Part shown: positions 24,689 through 33,845 of the stretch, in pieces
Layout: every line of letters begins with the position of its first letter
Position numbering within the stretch: position 1 is the first letter of the stretch
Origin: Nibribacter koreensis
Lineage (GTDB): Bacteria; Bacteroidota; Bacteroidia; Cytophagales; Hymenobacteraceae
Length of the DNA stretch: 64,000 nt
NCBI RefSeq assembly: GCF_039541795.1
Contig: NZ_BAABGX010000002.1
Location: forward strand, 1,674,001-1,738,000
Direction: 5' to 3'
The notes under the pieces: model-generated
Database searches by the model: none
Told to the model about the DNA's origin: nothing
The model's input: the letters and a program-made list of their open reading frames with translations, nothing else
Made by a program: the position numbers and the translations under genes

Positions 24689-25711
24689 ATGAAAAAGTTA
24701 ATTGTTTTGGGTGTAGCGGGTTTGTTGAGCTTACCAATGGTATCTGTGGCTCAAAAAAGAACCACTACTACTAAAAAGAGCACAACAACCCAGGCTAAAT
24801 CTGCGGCAGCTACGGCGGCTCAAGAGAAAGCCCGTCAAGAGGAGTTGGCAAGACAACAACAAGAGGCAGCTGCATCCCAGAGATCCCAACAATTACTGGC
24901 TAAGTCTGATTCTGCTAATCCATCTGCTAGACCAATTCCGCCATCTGACGTGATGTTCAAGAAAACGGTTTGGCGTTTGATTGATTTGCGTGAGAAGCAG
25001 AACAAGCCAATGTTCTCACCAGGGAAAGAAATCACGAAGCTAATTGTAGAAGCCGTGAAGCGTGGTGAACTACAACCATATGCTACTGACAGCTTAAACA
25101 GACCTATTACGGCTCAAGAGTTCTTGACCGCTATTTCTCCTGCCCAAGGTGGTGCTACGGTACTAACCGAAGAAGAGAAGAAGGCTGGTTTTACTGCTGA
25201 TGCAGCCGTAGCAGATGATGGTTGGGGTGCTCCTGCTAAACCAGCAACTAAAGGTGGTAAAGCGGCGGCGACTCCTGCGCCTATGACTGCTTCTAATGAG
25301 CTTTTTGCCAACCAATTGTATCAATTGGAATTGAAAGAGGATGTGATCTTTGATAAAAAACGTTCACGTTTGTATCATGACATCCAGGCCATCACTATTA
25401 CCGTTCCTTCTAAGTTTGATCCACTAGGGATTGAGAAGACGGCTGCTTCTTTCAAATTCAGTGACCTGCATAAAGTGTTCAAAGCTCATCCAGACGAGGC
25501 GCTTTGGTTTAACCAGATGAATGATGCGCAACACAAGAACCTAGCAGATGCCTTTGACTTATGGTTGTTTAGCTCTTACATCACCAAGGTGTCTAACGTA
25601 GGCAATGAGCGCTTAGACGAGGTTTACGGTTCTGGCAAGAAAGGCCTTTTGGCTGCTCAACAAGCCATGGAAGAACTTATTGAGTTTGAATATAGCCTTT
25701 GGAGTTACTAA
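24689..25711 (+). CDS. gldN: Type IX secretion ring protein GldN
   Basis: Periplasmic protein that forms the ring with GldK. The 340 residues begin with a signal peptide (ending VSVAQ), followed by a Thr/Lys- and Gln/Ala-rich linker (about 22-75). The conserved GldN domain shows DVMFKKTVWRLIDLREKQN, FSPGKEITKLIVEAVKRGE and DAFDLWLFSSYITKVSN. An Ala/Lys/Pro-rich insertion interrupts it at about 180-205. It is the last gene of the operon and is closed by a perfect hairpin terminator. Confidence 0.95.
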   Translation: MKKLIVLGVAGLLSLPMVSVAQKRTTTTKKSTTTQAKSAAATAAQEKARQEELARQQQEAAASQRSQQLLAKSDSANPSARPIPPSDVMFKKTVWRLIDLREKQNKPMFSPGKEITKLIVEAVKRGELQPYATDSLNRPITAQEFLTAISPAQGGATVLTEEEKKAGFTADAAVADDGWGAPAKPATKGGKAAATPAPMTASNELFANQLYQLELKEDVIFDKKRSRLYHDIQAITITVPSKFDPLGIEKTAASFKFSDLHKVFKAHPDEALWFNQMNDAQHKNLADAFDLWLFSSYITKVSNVGNERLDEVYGSGKKGLLAAQQAMEELIEFEYSLWSY

Positions 25712-25730
25712 TAAAAATACAGTATTAAGT

Positions 25731-25760
25731 AAAAAAGGAGACCATTTGGTCTCCTTTTTT
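25731..25760 (+). terminator. Intrinsic terminator after gldN
   Basis: AAAAAAGGAGACC, loop ATTT, GGTCTCCTTTTTT: a perfect 13-bp stem ending in a T tract, 19 nt after the gldN stop. The A-tract on the other side makes it potentially bidirectional. Confidence 0.93.
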
Positions 25761-26129
25761 TATGCCCTAAATTTTATTTCATCGCTGATTTACAGGATGG
25801 ATAATGTCCATCACAATGGTGTAAGTAAGTATTTTTGAATACCTCTTATTTTAACCAAAGACAGATTGATTAGGAATTGGTTTCTCATCTGAAAGATTAA
25901 GTGACACAACTTTGCTATGTCGGTAGGATTTAAGAGTTCTCTGTAGTCTATGCCGAGTGAAGGTAGAACTGCGCAAATGCAGAGGCGAAGTACGTTTTTT
26001 GGCTGTTTTCTGAAAAGTAGGCTGAAAACGGTAAGTTTGTCTGTTTGGTCATTTTACAGCCTATCAAAATTCACCTTTGGCTTGAGGATTAGTAGAAAGT
26101 GCTGTGAATTATTGAAATGGCAGAATCGT
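25761..26129. other. Spacer between gldN and uvrC, no gene seen
   Basis: It holds a small hairpin (GATGGA/TCCATC, 25796-25812) and palindrome copy 10. The open frames across it are short and translate the palindromes, so none is supported. Confidence 0.5.
25993..26030. repeat. 38-nt palindrome, copy 10
   Basis: CGTTTTTTGGCTGTTTTC on the left and GTAGGCTGAAAACG on the right; imperfect arms. One of two copies in the same convergent spacer. Confidence 0.85.
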
Positions 26130-26167
26130 CGTTTTTGGCTTCTTTTCCAGAAAATAAGCCAAAAACG
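26130..26167. repeat. 38-nt palindrome, copy 11
   Basis: CGTTTTTGGCTTCTTTTCC on the left and ATAAGCCAAAAACG on the right. It ends 4 nt before the uvrC stop codon. Confidence 0.9.
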
Positions 26168-26171
26168 GCAC

Positions 26172-27971
26172 CTACGCTTTCCCGAAATGAGCTAGCAGCA
26201 ACTTGGTTTTGCTCTTTCCTACCTCGGCTTCAAGCTCCTGCTGTGAGAGTTCGGCAATCTTCTTGACTGACTTAAACTTGGTCAACAACTTCTCTGCGGT
26301 AGCGGGTCCCAGTCCTTTAATTTGCGTGAGTTCTGTCTGTAGCGTACCCGCGTCACGCAATGAACGGTGGAAGGTAATGGCAAAGCGGTGAGCCTCATTT
26401 CTAATGCGCTGAATCAAACGCAAGGACTCAGACTTTTTGTCAATGTACAAGGGGAGCGTGTCTCCAGGATAGAAAATCTCCTCTAATCGTTTGGCAATGC
26501 CCACAATGGCCACCTGACTGTAAATGCCCAAGTCCTTGAGGGCCTTCACACCCATGCCCAATTGGCCTTTGCCCCCATCTACAATAATTAACTGCGGTAA
26601 AGGCGTTCCTTCATCTAGCAGTCTTCTGTACCGCCGCGTCACCACTTCATACATGGACGCAAAGTCATCTGGGCCCACCACCGTCTTTATGTGGAAATGG
26701 CGGTAGTCTTTCTTAGAAGGCCGCGCATTCTTGAAGCACACCATAGACGCCACCGGATTGTCTCCTTGAAAGTTGGAGTTGTCAAAGCATTCTATGTGCT
26801 TAGGGAGCTCGGTCAGTCTTAGGTCCTTCTTCATGGTCTCCATGATGCGTACCTCGTTGCTGTCTTTGGACTTGTCCTGCATGCTCTCTTTCTCTTTGCG
26901 CAGGTAGAGCGCATTCTTCATGGAGAGGTTCAACAGTTTCTTCTTATCCCCAATCTGCGGAACCGTGATAGAAACCGTGTCCAGAGGCAGTACCAAGTCA
27001 GGAATGTTGACAATGATTTCCCTGGACATGCTTTCAAACTCTTGGCGCAGTTGCATGATGATAGACGCCAGAATCTCTTGGTCGGTCTCTTCCAACTTCT
27101 TCTGCAATTCCAGGGACTGGGTGGCAATGATGGACCCGTTCATCACCTTCAGGTAATTGACAAAGGCACATTTCTCATTAGAGGTGATGGTGAAGACGTC
27201 AATGTTGGTAAGCGTGTGACTCACCACCGTAGATTTGGCATGGAAATCTTCAAGCCTATCTAGCTTCTGCTTGTATTGATGCGCCAGCTCATATTGGTAG
27301 TCTGCCGCCGCCTCAGACATGCGCTCCTTAAAGTAAGTCTTGGCGATGGTGAGGTTCCCCGAGAGGATGTTCCTGATCTGCTGAATGTGCTGGTTGTATT
27401 CTTCCTCTGAGTAAAGGTTCTCACAAGGGCCTTTGCAGTTGCCTATGTGGTACTCTAGGCAAACTTTAAACTTGCCAGCGTCTATATTGGCCTGAGAAAG
27501 ATTGTAACTACACGTTCTCAATGGGTACAAGGACCTAATCAGTTCCAACAACACATACATGCTGGTGCCCGTGGGGTACGGCCCGAAGTACCTTGAACCG
27601 TCATTGATCTTATTGCGCGTGCTGAAAATACGGGGGAACCGCTCATTGGTAATGACCAGATAAGGATACGTCTTGCCGTCTTTGAGCAGGATGTTGTATT
27701 TGGGCTGATGCTGCTTGATGAGGTTATTCTCTAGCAAGAAAGCATCAGCCTCATTGTCCACAATGGTAAACTCAATGCGCAGAATCTGCGAAATGAGCTT
27801 CTTGGTCTTTTTATTGTGCTGGGTGGAACGATTAAAGTAACTGCTCACCCGCTTCCTGATGTCTATGGCTTTACCAACATAGATAATGCCCTTATCATCA
27901 TAAAACTTATAGATACCCGGCCGGTGAGGCAAGTGCTTAATCTGTTCCCTTATCTGTTCCTCAACAGCCAT
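26172..27971 (-). CDS. uvrC: Excinuclease ABC subunit C
   Basis: Makes both incisions in UvrABC nucleotide excision repair. The 599-residue protein has the N-terminal GIY-YIG nuclease (about 12-95: PGIYKFYDDKGIIYVGKA), a Cys cluster (CLEYHIGNCKGPCEN, about 167-182), a UVR motif (about 205-240), the RNase H-like C-terminal nuclease (ECFDNSNFQGDNPVASMV, VDGGKGQLGMG) and a C-terminal helix-hairpin-helix (IKGLGPATAEKLL). It starts 10 nt after the PBP1A stop, so it is probably the last gene of the porW-PBP1A-uvrC transcript. Confidence 0.96.
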   Translation of the reverse strand: MAVEEQIREQIKHLPHRPGIYKFYDDKGIIYVGKAIDIRKRVSSYFNRSTQHNKKTKKLISQILRIEFTIVDNEADAFLLENNLIKQHQPKYNILLKDGKTYPYLVITNERFPRIFSTRNKINDGSRYFGPYPTGTSMYVLLELIRSLYPLRTCSYNLSQANIDAGKFKVCLEYHIGNCKGPCENLYSEEEYNQHIQQIRNILSGNLTIAKTYFKERMSEAAADYQYELAHQYKQKLDRLEDFHAKSTVVSHTLTNIDVFTITSNEKCAFVNYLKVMNGSIIATQSLELQKKLEETDQEILASIIMQLRQEFESMSREIIVNIPDLVLPLDTVSITVPQIGDKKKLLNLSMKNALYLRKEKESMQDKSKDSNEVRIMETMKKDLRLTELPKHIECFDNSNFQGDNPVASMVCFKNARPSKKDYRHFHIKTVVGPDDFASMYEVVTRRYRRLLDEGTPLPQLIIVDGGKGQLGMGVKALKDLGIYSQVAIVGIAKRLEEIFYPGDTLPLYIDKKSESLRLIQRIRNEAHRFAITFHRSLRDAGTLQTELTQIKGLGPATAEKLLTKFKSVKKIAELSQQELEAEVGKSKTKLLLAHFGKA

Positions 27972-27981
27972 GCGCGCTCTG

Positions 27982-30300
27982 TTAAAACTCTTCTTCCGTT
28001 ACTTTAGCAGGAATGGTTAAAACCTGGTCTTGTTGTACGGAATCTGGGAGCGCAGGTGTTGTATTATAAGCGCCACAATTGATATTAGTAGACAAAGGCG
28101 CAGCTGGTTTAGGGAAAGGAGCCTTAGACACGTTCAATGACTTGTCTGCGTACACCTTCCGCATAAAGGCACCGTAGATGGGCATGGCCAACTTATTCCC
28201 TTGTCCGTAGGCCGCACTTCTAAAGTGAATGCTACGGTCCTCTCCGCCTACCCAAACGCCAGCGGCCAGGTCTGGGGTGATACCCATGAACCACGCGTCT
28301 GAATAGTTAGAGGTGGTACCGGTCTTGGCGCCAATCTCATTCTTTAAGTTATTTCTGAACCGAAGGCCATAATATGCCGTGCCACCGCGCGTATCTGCCG
28401 AACCTTGTAGCATATGCACCATCAGGTAGGCGGTTTCTTCGCTTAAGGCTTCAACGGTCTTAGGAGCAAACTCCTGCACCACGGTGCCTGCTTTGTCTTC
28501 TATGCGCAAAATGTACTGCGGCTGCGTCCAAACGCCTTTGTTCACGAAGGTGCCATACGCACCCACCATGTCAAAAAGGGTCACATCACTAGAGCCTAAG
28601 GCCAAAGACGGAACCGGCTCCAGCGGAGTAGTAATGCCTAGTCTGCGGGCCGTGTTGACAACCGCCTCGGCGCCTAGCTTCTTCATCAAGAAGGTAGTAA
28701 TGGTATTAACCGAAAGCGCCAGGGCCTCGCGCAAGGTGTGTCTGCGGCCTGTGTATACACCGTCAGAGTTTTTAGGCGTCCAGGGCACGCCGTCTTCATT
28801 GATGATGGTCACGGGCGCGTCTACCACTTCATAGCAAGGCGAGTAGCCTGCCTCAATAGCGGCAGTGTACACAAACGGCTTAAAGGTAGAGCCCGGCTGA
28901 CGGGCACCTTGCTGCACGTGGTCATACTTGAAGTACTTGTAGTTGGTACCGCCTACCCACGCTTTCACATGTCCGTTCAAGGGGTTCATAGCCATAAAAC
29001 CAGCGTGCAAGAAGTGCTTGTAATACCGCAGGGAGTCCATTGGGCTCATAAGCGTATCAATCTCACCCTTCCAGGAGAACACCCGCATGGGTATCTTTTT
29101 GGTTAAGTGGTACTTGATGGAGTCCTCATTGCCGTCATACTGTTCATCCAAGCTTTGATAACGGGCCGTGCGCTTGATTTGAGTGGCCAGGAAGTTCTTG
29201 ATCTCTTTGCCGTTTTCATCTATCCAGGGGTTTTTACCCTTCCACTGCTGAAAGAAGATTTTCTGCATGGCCTTCATGTGATCTTCCACGGCATCCTCGG
29301 CATGCTTCTGCATGCGTGAGTTGATGGTGGTATAGATGCGCAAACCATCTGAGTACAGGTCATAGCCGTTTTCCTTCGCCCACTTGGTCAGGAATTTACC
29401 CATTTCCGTCCGGAAATAAGGTGCCAGGCCTTTGTTCTGGTTCTCTACATTGAAATCCAGTTTCATGGGCTTGTCCACGCTGGCTTGATAGGCCGGCTGA
29501 TCAATGAAGTTGTATTTGAGCATCTGGTCCAGCACCGTGTTGCGTCTGGCTTTAGAACGCTCTGGCTGGCTTACCGGACTGTAGAACGAAGGCCCTTTCA
29601 AGACGCCCACCAAGGTAGCTGATTCTTCCAGGGTTAACTGCTCAGGGGCTTTGTTAAAGAACGTCTTAGCGGCTACTTTCACCCCATAGGCATTGCTCCC
29701 AAAGTCCACGGTGTTCAGGTACATCAAGAGAATCTCCTTTTTGGTGTAAGAGCGCTCCAGTTTAATGGCCATGATCCATTCTTTGGTCTTGATGATGAGC
29801 ATGCGCAAGCCGGGCACACTGCTCAACAAACCGTCGTTCAAGTCACTGCGGGTCCTGAACAGGTTACGCGCCAACTGCTGGGTAAGCGTACTGGAACCAC
29901 GATCCTGCTTGCCGGTCAATTGGTAGTAGGGTACCGCCAGGGTTCCTTTAAAGTCAATACCGGAGTGCTCTTCAAACCGAATGTCTTCTGTAGCGATGAG
30001 GGCATCTACCAAATGCTTGGGGAGTTGCTCATAGGTTACTGGGCTTCTGTTCTCTCTAAAGTATTTACCCAGCAAGACGCCGTCCTCTGAATAGACCTCA
30101 GACGCCAGTTCGCTCTTAGGGTTCTCCAGGGCCTTTAAATCTGGCAGATCTCCAAAGAGGTTGAGAAAGTTGATGCTGACGGCAAAAACGTATAGAACGA
30201 AGAAGATGAATCCTCCGGCAAAGCAAAGCCACAGCCCCGAAATGATTTTCCGGAACGTGCTATTAGGCGACGAGAACATACTATTGGTAATTTTTTTCAA
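27982..30300 (-). CDS. Bifunctional penicillin-binding protein 1A
   Basis: Class A PBP that polymerises and cross-links peptidoglycan. The 772 residues contain an N-terminal membrane helix (about 20-45), a GT51 glycosyltransferase domain with catalytic Glu in ALIATEDIRFEEHSGID and GSSTLTQQLARNL, and a transpeptidase domain with STFK (catalytic Ser), SVN and KTGTT motifs. A low-complexity Pro/Ala tail follows. The start at 30300 overlaps the upstream lipoprotein gene by 20 nt; an ATG at 30279 would avoid overlap, and either is possible. Confidence 0.93.
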   Translation of the reverse strand: MKKITNSMFSSPNSTFRKIISGLWLCFAGGFIFFVLYVFAVSINFLNLFGDLPDLKALENPKSELASEVYSEDGVLLGKYFRENRSPVTYEQLPKHLVDALIATEDIRFEEHSGIDFKGTLAVPYYQLTGKQDRGSSTLTQQLARNLFRTRSDLNDGLLSSVPGLRMLIIKTKEWIMAIKLERSYTKKEILLMYLNTVDFGSNAYGVKVAAKTFFNKAPEQLTLEESATLVGVLKGPSFYSPVSQPERSKARRNTVLDQMLKYNFIDQPAYQASVDKPMKLDFNVENQNKGLAPYFRTEMGKFLTKWAKENGYDLYSDGLRIYTTINSRMQKHAEDAVEDHMKAMQKIFFQQWKGKNPWIDENGKEIKNFLATQIKRTARYQSLDEQYDGNEDSIKYHLTKKIPMRVFSWKGEIDTLMSPMDSLRYYKHFLHAGFMAMNPLNGHVKAWVGGTNYKYFKYDHVQQGARQPGSTFKPFVYTAAIEAGYSPCYEVVDAPVTIINEDGVPWTPKNSDGVYTGRRHTLREALALSVNTITTFLMKKLGAEAVVNTARRLGITTPLEPVPSLALGSSDVTLFDMVGAYGTFVNKGVWTQPQYILRIEDKAGTVVQEFAPKTVEALSEETAYLMVHMLQGSADTRGGTAYYGLRFRNNLKNEIGAKTGTTSNYSDAWFMGITPDLAAGVWVGGEDRSIHFRSAAYGQGNKLAMPIYGAFMRKVYADKSLNVSKAPFPKPAAPLSTNINCGAYNTTPALPDSVQQDQVLTIPAKVTEEEF

Positions 30301-32863
30301 AGAAGGCTAAATACGCAGGCAAGTCCTTGAGCTGTTGTAACAACAGCAGGTTCTCTGCGGATATCACAAAGGTAGCAAATTTCGGGCCTTTTACGGTAAC
30401 CAAGGGAGAGTTACGGGCCTGTTGCAATCTGGAAAACTGATCAGTGGCTTTGTAGTCTGCAAACGGCTGTACTACAATAAGCCTGGCGCTATCTGTTAAG
30501 GCAATGACCTGGGTAGTCAGGTTCTTCTTAGCATGATAACGGGTGTTATACTGTTGGAAAGATGTCATCATCTTCTGGGCCGCCAGGCTGTCATTAGGAT
30601 AAGCGATGATGAAAGCGTGCGGAGCGTCCAGATTCAGTTTGTATGTTGGTATTTCAGCCGCTGGCGGAGGTGCTGGGGCAGGCTCTGCCACTTTGTTTAG
30701 TTCGCCGCTCTCCAGACGCTGGTGTAGACCAAGCAAGGATTTGGCTCTGTCTTGCAAAGGGCTGTCTGGGTATTGGGTCTGGAAATTCTCCAAAGCAGTT
30801 TTAAAGGCGGCTGGTGATTGGGTGCGGCCCGTGATCAAGGTCTGTAAGAAGGCAATCTGGTCTGGAATGTCGTTGCCCGGGTACTTGTCCTTGATCTCGC
30901 CTAAGGTAGCAGAGGCCAAGGCATATTTCTCTTGCTCATACTGTTGGTAGGCAGTGTCATAGAGGGCATGCGCAGCGGCATTCTCTGCTGTAAACTGACT
31001 CAAGAAGTCTGGTTGGTCAATCAGTCGGCTGTACTTAGAGTTGGGGAAGCGGTCTTTCAACACCTTGGCGTATTGCGCGGCTTGGTCAGGTTGGCTTTGG
31101 GACTGCGCAATCACAAAGAGGCTATAATAGGCTTCTGAGGCATGCACCGTGTTAGGGAACCGTTGCAACAATTGTTGGAAGGTTTTAGAAGCCTGCTCTG
31201 GCTCCCGCAAGCGCTGTTGGTAGATATTGGCTAGGGTAAACAAGGCTTCCTCAATTTTCTTGTCAGAGGCTTGGCGTTGCTCTGCCGTTACTGGAATGGC
31301 TTGTAAATAAGCTTCCTGTTTCTGAGCGTTGGCGGCGGCTAGAGCTACACTGTCTATGGCTGGTCTGGTGGTAGCATCTGCTGTTTGCCCGCCGCCCATA
31401 GACAGCGCAGTAGCCCTGCGCCAGTTGTCCTGAAGAGGGCGTTCTCCCCATACGCGTAAGAAGTCGTTTCTAGCGCCCGCCATGGCCACGGGGTTGTCAA
31501 AGTACCAGGTGCCGCCCGCGGCGCCAAAGCCTCCGGCCGGCGGAGGGCCAGACGTGCCAGTGTTAGTTCTATTGTTAGCTTGTGCCGTAGCGGCTGTGGC
31601 CTGGGCTTGTTGCTCCATTTCAATCTGCTGGGCTATGCGCTGGGTGCGTTCTGCCACGGGCAGTTGGGCCAAGGCCTGTAAGCTGTCCTCTGTCCTGATG
31701 ATTTCTAATTGCTGGGTAAAGGCGGTGAGGACCGTTCGCCGGTCGGCTAGTTCTTCATAGCCCAGCGTGTTTTGGGGCAACAGTTGCAGCGTGCTGTCAT
31801 AATAGGCTTGAGCCAGTTTGTACTGTTGCAGGTGCTCGTAATGAATCTGACCGGCCAATAAATAGGAATAGGCTTTCTGGGTGCGGTTAGTAGTAGAGGC
31901 TCTGGTAGATTTGCCCAGGTAGTCTAAAGAGGCCGGGTACTGCTTTTGCTTCAACTCCAGGCGCGCCAGGTCATAGTAAATTTTGTCCAGGTACTCCCGG
32001 TTCTTTTCGTCCTTAGCCAGGTTGTTTAAGAAGCCTTCTACTTTGTCCTGATCAGTGGCATCCTTCAGCTCAGTTACTTGGGCCTGGCTCAGTTTGGAAT
32101 AGAATCCTAGCTCATACGGCGGCCTGTTTTTGAGAATCTTTGAGAATTGCTCATAGGCTTTGGCATCCTGGTTGGTGGCTTGGTAGGCTTGGCCCAGGAT
32201 AAAGCGTACTCTGGACTCTTCATCTCGCTTCTCCACAAAAGGCAGGGCATTCTCCAGGTTGGCGATCATGCCGGGCAGGTTGTTCTGCTCACTAGCCAAT
32301 TGCGCTCGGGTCAAGAGCAACTCGCGGCCGTTGTCCTCGTTCATGCGCTCATTTCTGAACAGCTCTGAGATAGAGGAGGCATTATCATAGTCCTTGGCTC
32401 TCAAATACGTACGCATTAGCCAGACCAGCGCGGCATGCTTGGCATTGGGGTCTTTGCTGGTGGACTGCACGTACCTAAAGGTCTTGATGGCCTCGGCTTC
32501 CTCTCCTTGGTAATAACGGGCTTTGCCAATTAATACATAGCTATCATCTATCCATTTGGACTTGGGATGACGTGCAATGGGGAAGGAGGCGCGCTTGATG
32601 ACTTCGTCCAGGTCTGGCTGAAGCGTTTTGAGTACGGTGGTGTCTATGGGTGGTAAGACATCCAAGATGCGGTTGTAGTCATTGATGTTGGCGGCGGCCA
32701 GTTTGTTCTCAATTTCCAGCATCTTCTCCTTGGCCAGAAAGTAGCCGTTGAACCGGGCGTTCAAATTGCGGTAGGCGCGGCTTATGGGCCCGTTCTTCTC
32801 AGAAGAGCAACCAGCCAGCAGGCCAAACAGGAGAAAATAGACAAAGAAACGCGTCAGCTTCAA
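30281..32863 (-). CDS. porW: Type IX secretion TPR lipoprotein PorW/SprE
   Basis: Periplasm-facing lipoprotein needed for type IX secretion, thought to link the motor/ring to the outer-membrane translocon. The signal peptide ends in lipobox LLAGC (Cys19). The N-terminal region (AYRNLNARFNGYFLAKEKM) and DVLPPIDTTVLKTLQPDLDE are typical of SprE/PorW. Many TPR-like helical repeats follow; a Q/A-rich low-complexity linker lies at about 400-460. The 860-residue length matches the family. The gld genes lie about 5 kb away on the other strand. PBP1A follows with overlap. Confidence 0.85.
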   Translation of the reverse strand: MKLTRFFVYFLLFGLLAGCSSEKNGPISRAYRNLNARFNGYFLAKEKMLEIENKLAAANINDYNRILDVLPPIDTTVLKTLQPDLDEVIKRASFPIARHPKSKWIDDSYVLIGKARYYQGEEAEAIKTFRYVQSTSKDPNAKHAALVWLMRTYLRAKDYDNASSISELFRNERMNEDNGRELLLTRAQLASEQNNLPGMIANLENALPFVEKRDEESRVRFILGQAYQATNQDAKAYEQFSKILKNRPPYELGFYSKLSQAQVTELKDATDQDKVEGFLNNLAKDEKNREYLDKIYYDLARLELKQKQYPASLDYLGKSTRASTTNRTQKAYSYLLAGQIHYEHLQQYKLAQAYYDSTLQLLPQNTLGYEELADRRTVLTAFTQQLEIIRTEDSLQALAQLPVAERTQRIAQQIEMEQQAQATAATAQANNRTNTGTSGPPPAGGFGAAGGTWYFDNPVAMAGARNDFLRVWGERPLQDNWRRATALSMGGGQTADATTRPAIDSVALAAANAQKQEAYLQAIPVTAEQRQASDKKIEEALFTLANIYQQRLREPEQASKTFQQLLQRFPNTVHASEAYYSLFVIAQSQSQPDQAAQYAKVLKDRFPNSKYSRLIDQPDFLSQFTAENAAAHALYDTAYQQYEQEKYALASATLGEIKDKYPGNDIPDQIAFLQTLITGRTQSPAAFKTALENFQTQYPDSPLQDRAKSLLGLHQRLESGELNKVAEPAPAPPPAAEIPTYKLNLDAPHAFIIAYPNDSLAAQKMMTSFQQYNTRYHAKKNLTTQVIALTDSARLIVVQPFADYKATDQFSRLQQARNSPLVTVKGPKFATFVISAENLLLLQQLKDLPAYLAFFEKNYQ

Positions 32864-33079
32864 CGTATAGGATATTGGGACAACAGTAGAACTGTGCAGG
32901 GTTAGATTTATTTTACCGGTAACCCGTCTTTCTGTCAGCAGAAGGACGTATGCATGAGCCTATCCGGAAGGCGCATTACTATATAGCAAACTTACGCTTT
33001 TTTGGGTTCATGCTACCCTAGTACGCAAATGCCCGTGAGATAGATAACGCAGGGCCGTTGCAGATGGATATGCTTAAGC

Positions 33080-33117
33080 CGTTTTTTGCCTGATTTCTAG
33101 AAAATAGCCCAAAAACG
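33080..33117. repeat. 38-nt palindrome, copy 12
   Basis: CGTTTTTTGCCTGATTTC on the left and ATAGCCCAAAAACG on the right; imperfect. Located between divergent genes, 61 nt before atpZ. Confidence 0.85.
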
Positions 33118-33154
33118 CAAGATTTACAAGGCCTTACCATTTAAGATGCTTTTG

Positions 33155-33162
33155 TACCTTTG
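33155..33162 (+). promoter_or_regulatory. Candidate -7 element TACCTTTG of the atp operon
   Basis: Exact TAnnTTTG match, 15 nt before the atpZ ATG, giving a very short leader. Confidence 0.5.
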
Positions 33163-33177
33163 CCAAAGAAATGACCT

Positions 33178-33417
33178 ATGGAGCCAGAAAAGAAACCATT
33201 AGAGAATAAGCGTCAAGAGTCACAGGCCAAGCCCTACCTTAAATATTCTGGCCTGGCGTTTCAGATGATAGGCATCATGGTGCTGGCCGCGTTGGGCGGA
33301 CGCAAGCTGGATGCCTATTTTGGCAATGACACACCGTGGTGGACTTTGGGTCTGTTGTTGGTGGCTATTGCCGCTTCTATGTACCTGGTCATTGTCTCCC
33401 TTACCAAAAAAGATTAG
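33178..33417 (+). CDS. atpZ: AtpZ/AtpI family ATP synthase accessory protein
   Basis: Small membrane protein (79 residues) with two helices (about 22-43 and 52-72), SGLAFQMIGIMVLAALGGRKLD and the Pro/Trp turn NDTPWWTLGLLLV, which match the AtpZ/AtpI family. In other bacteria these proteins help assemble the c-ring or handle Mg2+. It is the first gene of the atp operon. The next gene starts 1 nt after its stop. Confidence 0.82.
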   Translation: MEPEKKPLENKRQESQAKPYLKYSGLAFQMIGIMVLAALGGRKLDAYFGNDTPWWTLGLLLVAIAASMYLVIVSLTKKD

Positions 33418-33418
33418 C

Positions 33419-33802
33419 GTGAATTTTATTAGAGGACTGGTTTTGATCACCGGTTTGGTGGTGCTGGTAGCTAGTGGTTTCATAGCGTTTAATGGAAACC
33501 AAGTGGTGCACCCGCTCATCTGGTGGATGATTGGATTCTTTGTTTTTGTGACGGCCTTTGCCCATTATGTGGCGCACATGGGCTTAAAGCATGATCAGGA
33601 GCACTTGCATGCCTATTATTATGCGTCCATGGGTGTGCGGATGGTGTTCGTGATTATAGCAATTTTTATATATAGATTTTATAACGAGGAGCGGGTAATA
33701 CAATTCGTGTTCAACTTTTTCGTGCTTTATTTTATTTATACCGCATTTGAAATCTACTCATTGTTGAGTAACTTGCGCCAAAATTCAAAAAAGCAAATCT
33801 AG
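33419..33802 (+). CDS. Small four-helix membrane protein in the atp operon
   Basis: I recognise no named family. The 127 residues form four hydrophobic helices (FIRGLVLITGLVVLVASGFI, LIWWMIGFFVFVTAFAHYV, MGVRMVFVIIAIFIY and VFNFFVLYFIYTAFEIYSLL), similar in size and place to AtpI-type proteins that sit before atpB. GTG at 33419 was chosen because it follows the atpZ stop by one base, and the frame upstream overlaps atpZ. A role in ATP synthase assembly is inferred from position. Confidence 0.7.
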   Translation: MNFIRGLVLITGLVVLVASGFIAFNGNQVVHPLIWWMIGFFVFVTAFAHYVAHMGLKHDQEHLHAYYYASMGVRMVFVIIAIFIYRFYNEERVIQFVFNFFVLYFIYTAFEIYSLLSNLRQNSKKQI

Positions 33803-33845
33803 GGGAATGTGTCAACTAAGGCACGTTACTTTTAAACCGCTCTTA

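Larger units (their letters stand above)
32864..33177. other. Divergent spacer between porW and the atp operon
   Basis: About 310 nt without a gene. It holds palindrome copy 12 and a -7 element for the atp operon. I see no clear promoter for porW on the other strand. Confidence 0.5.
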
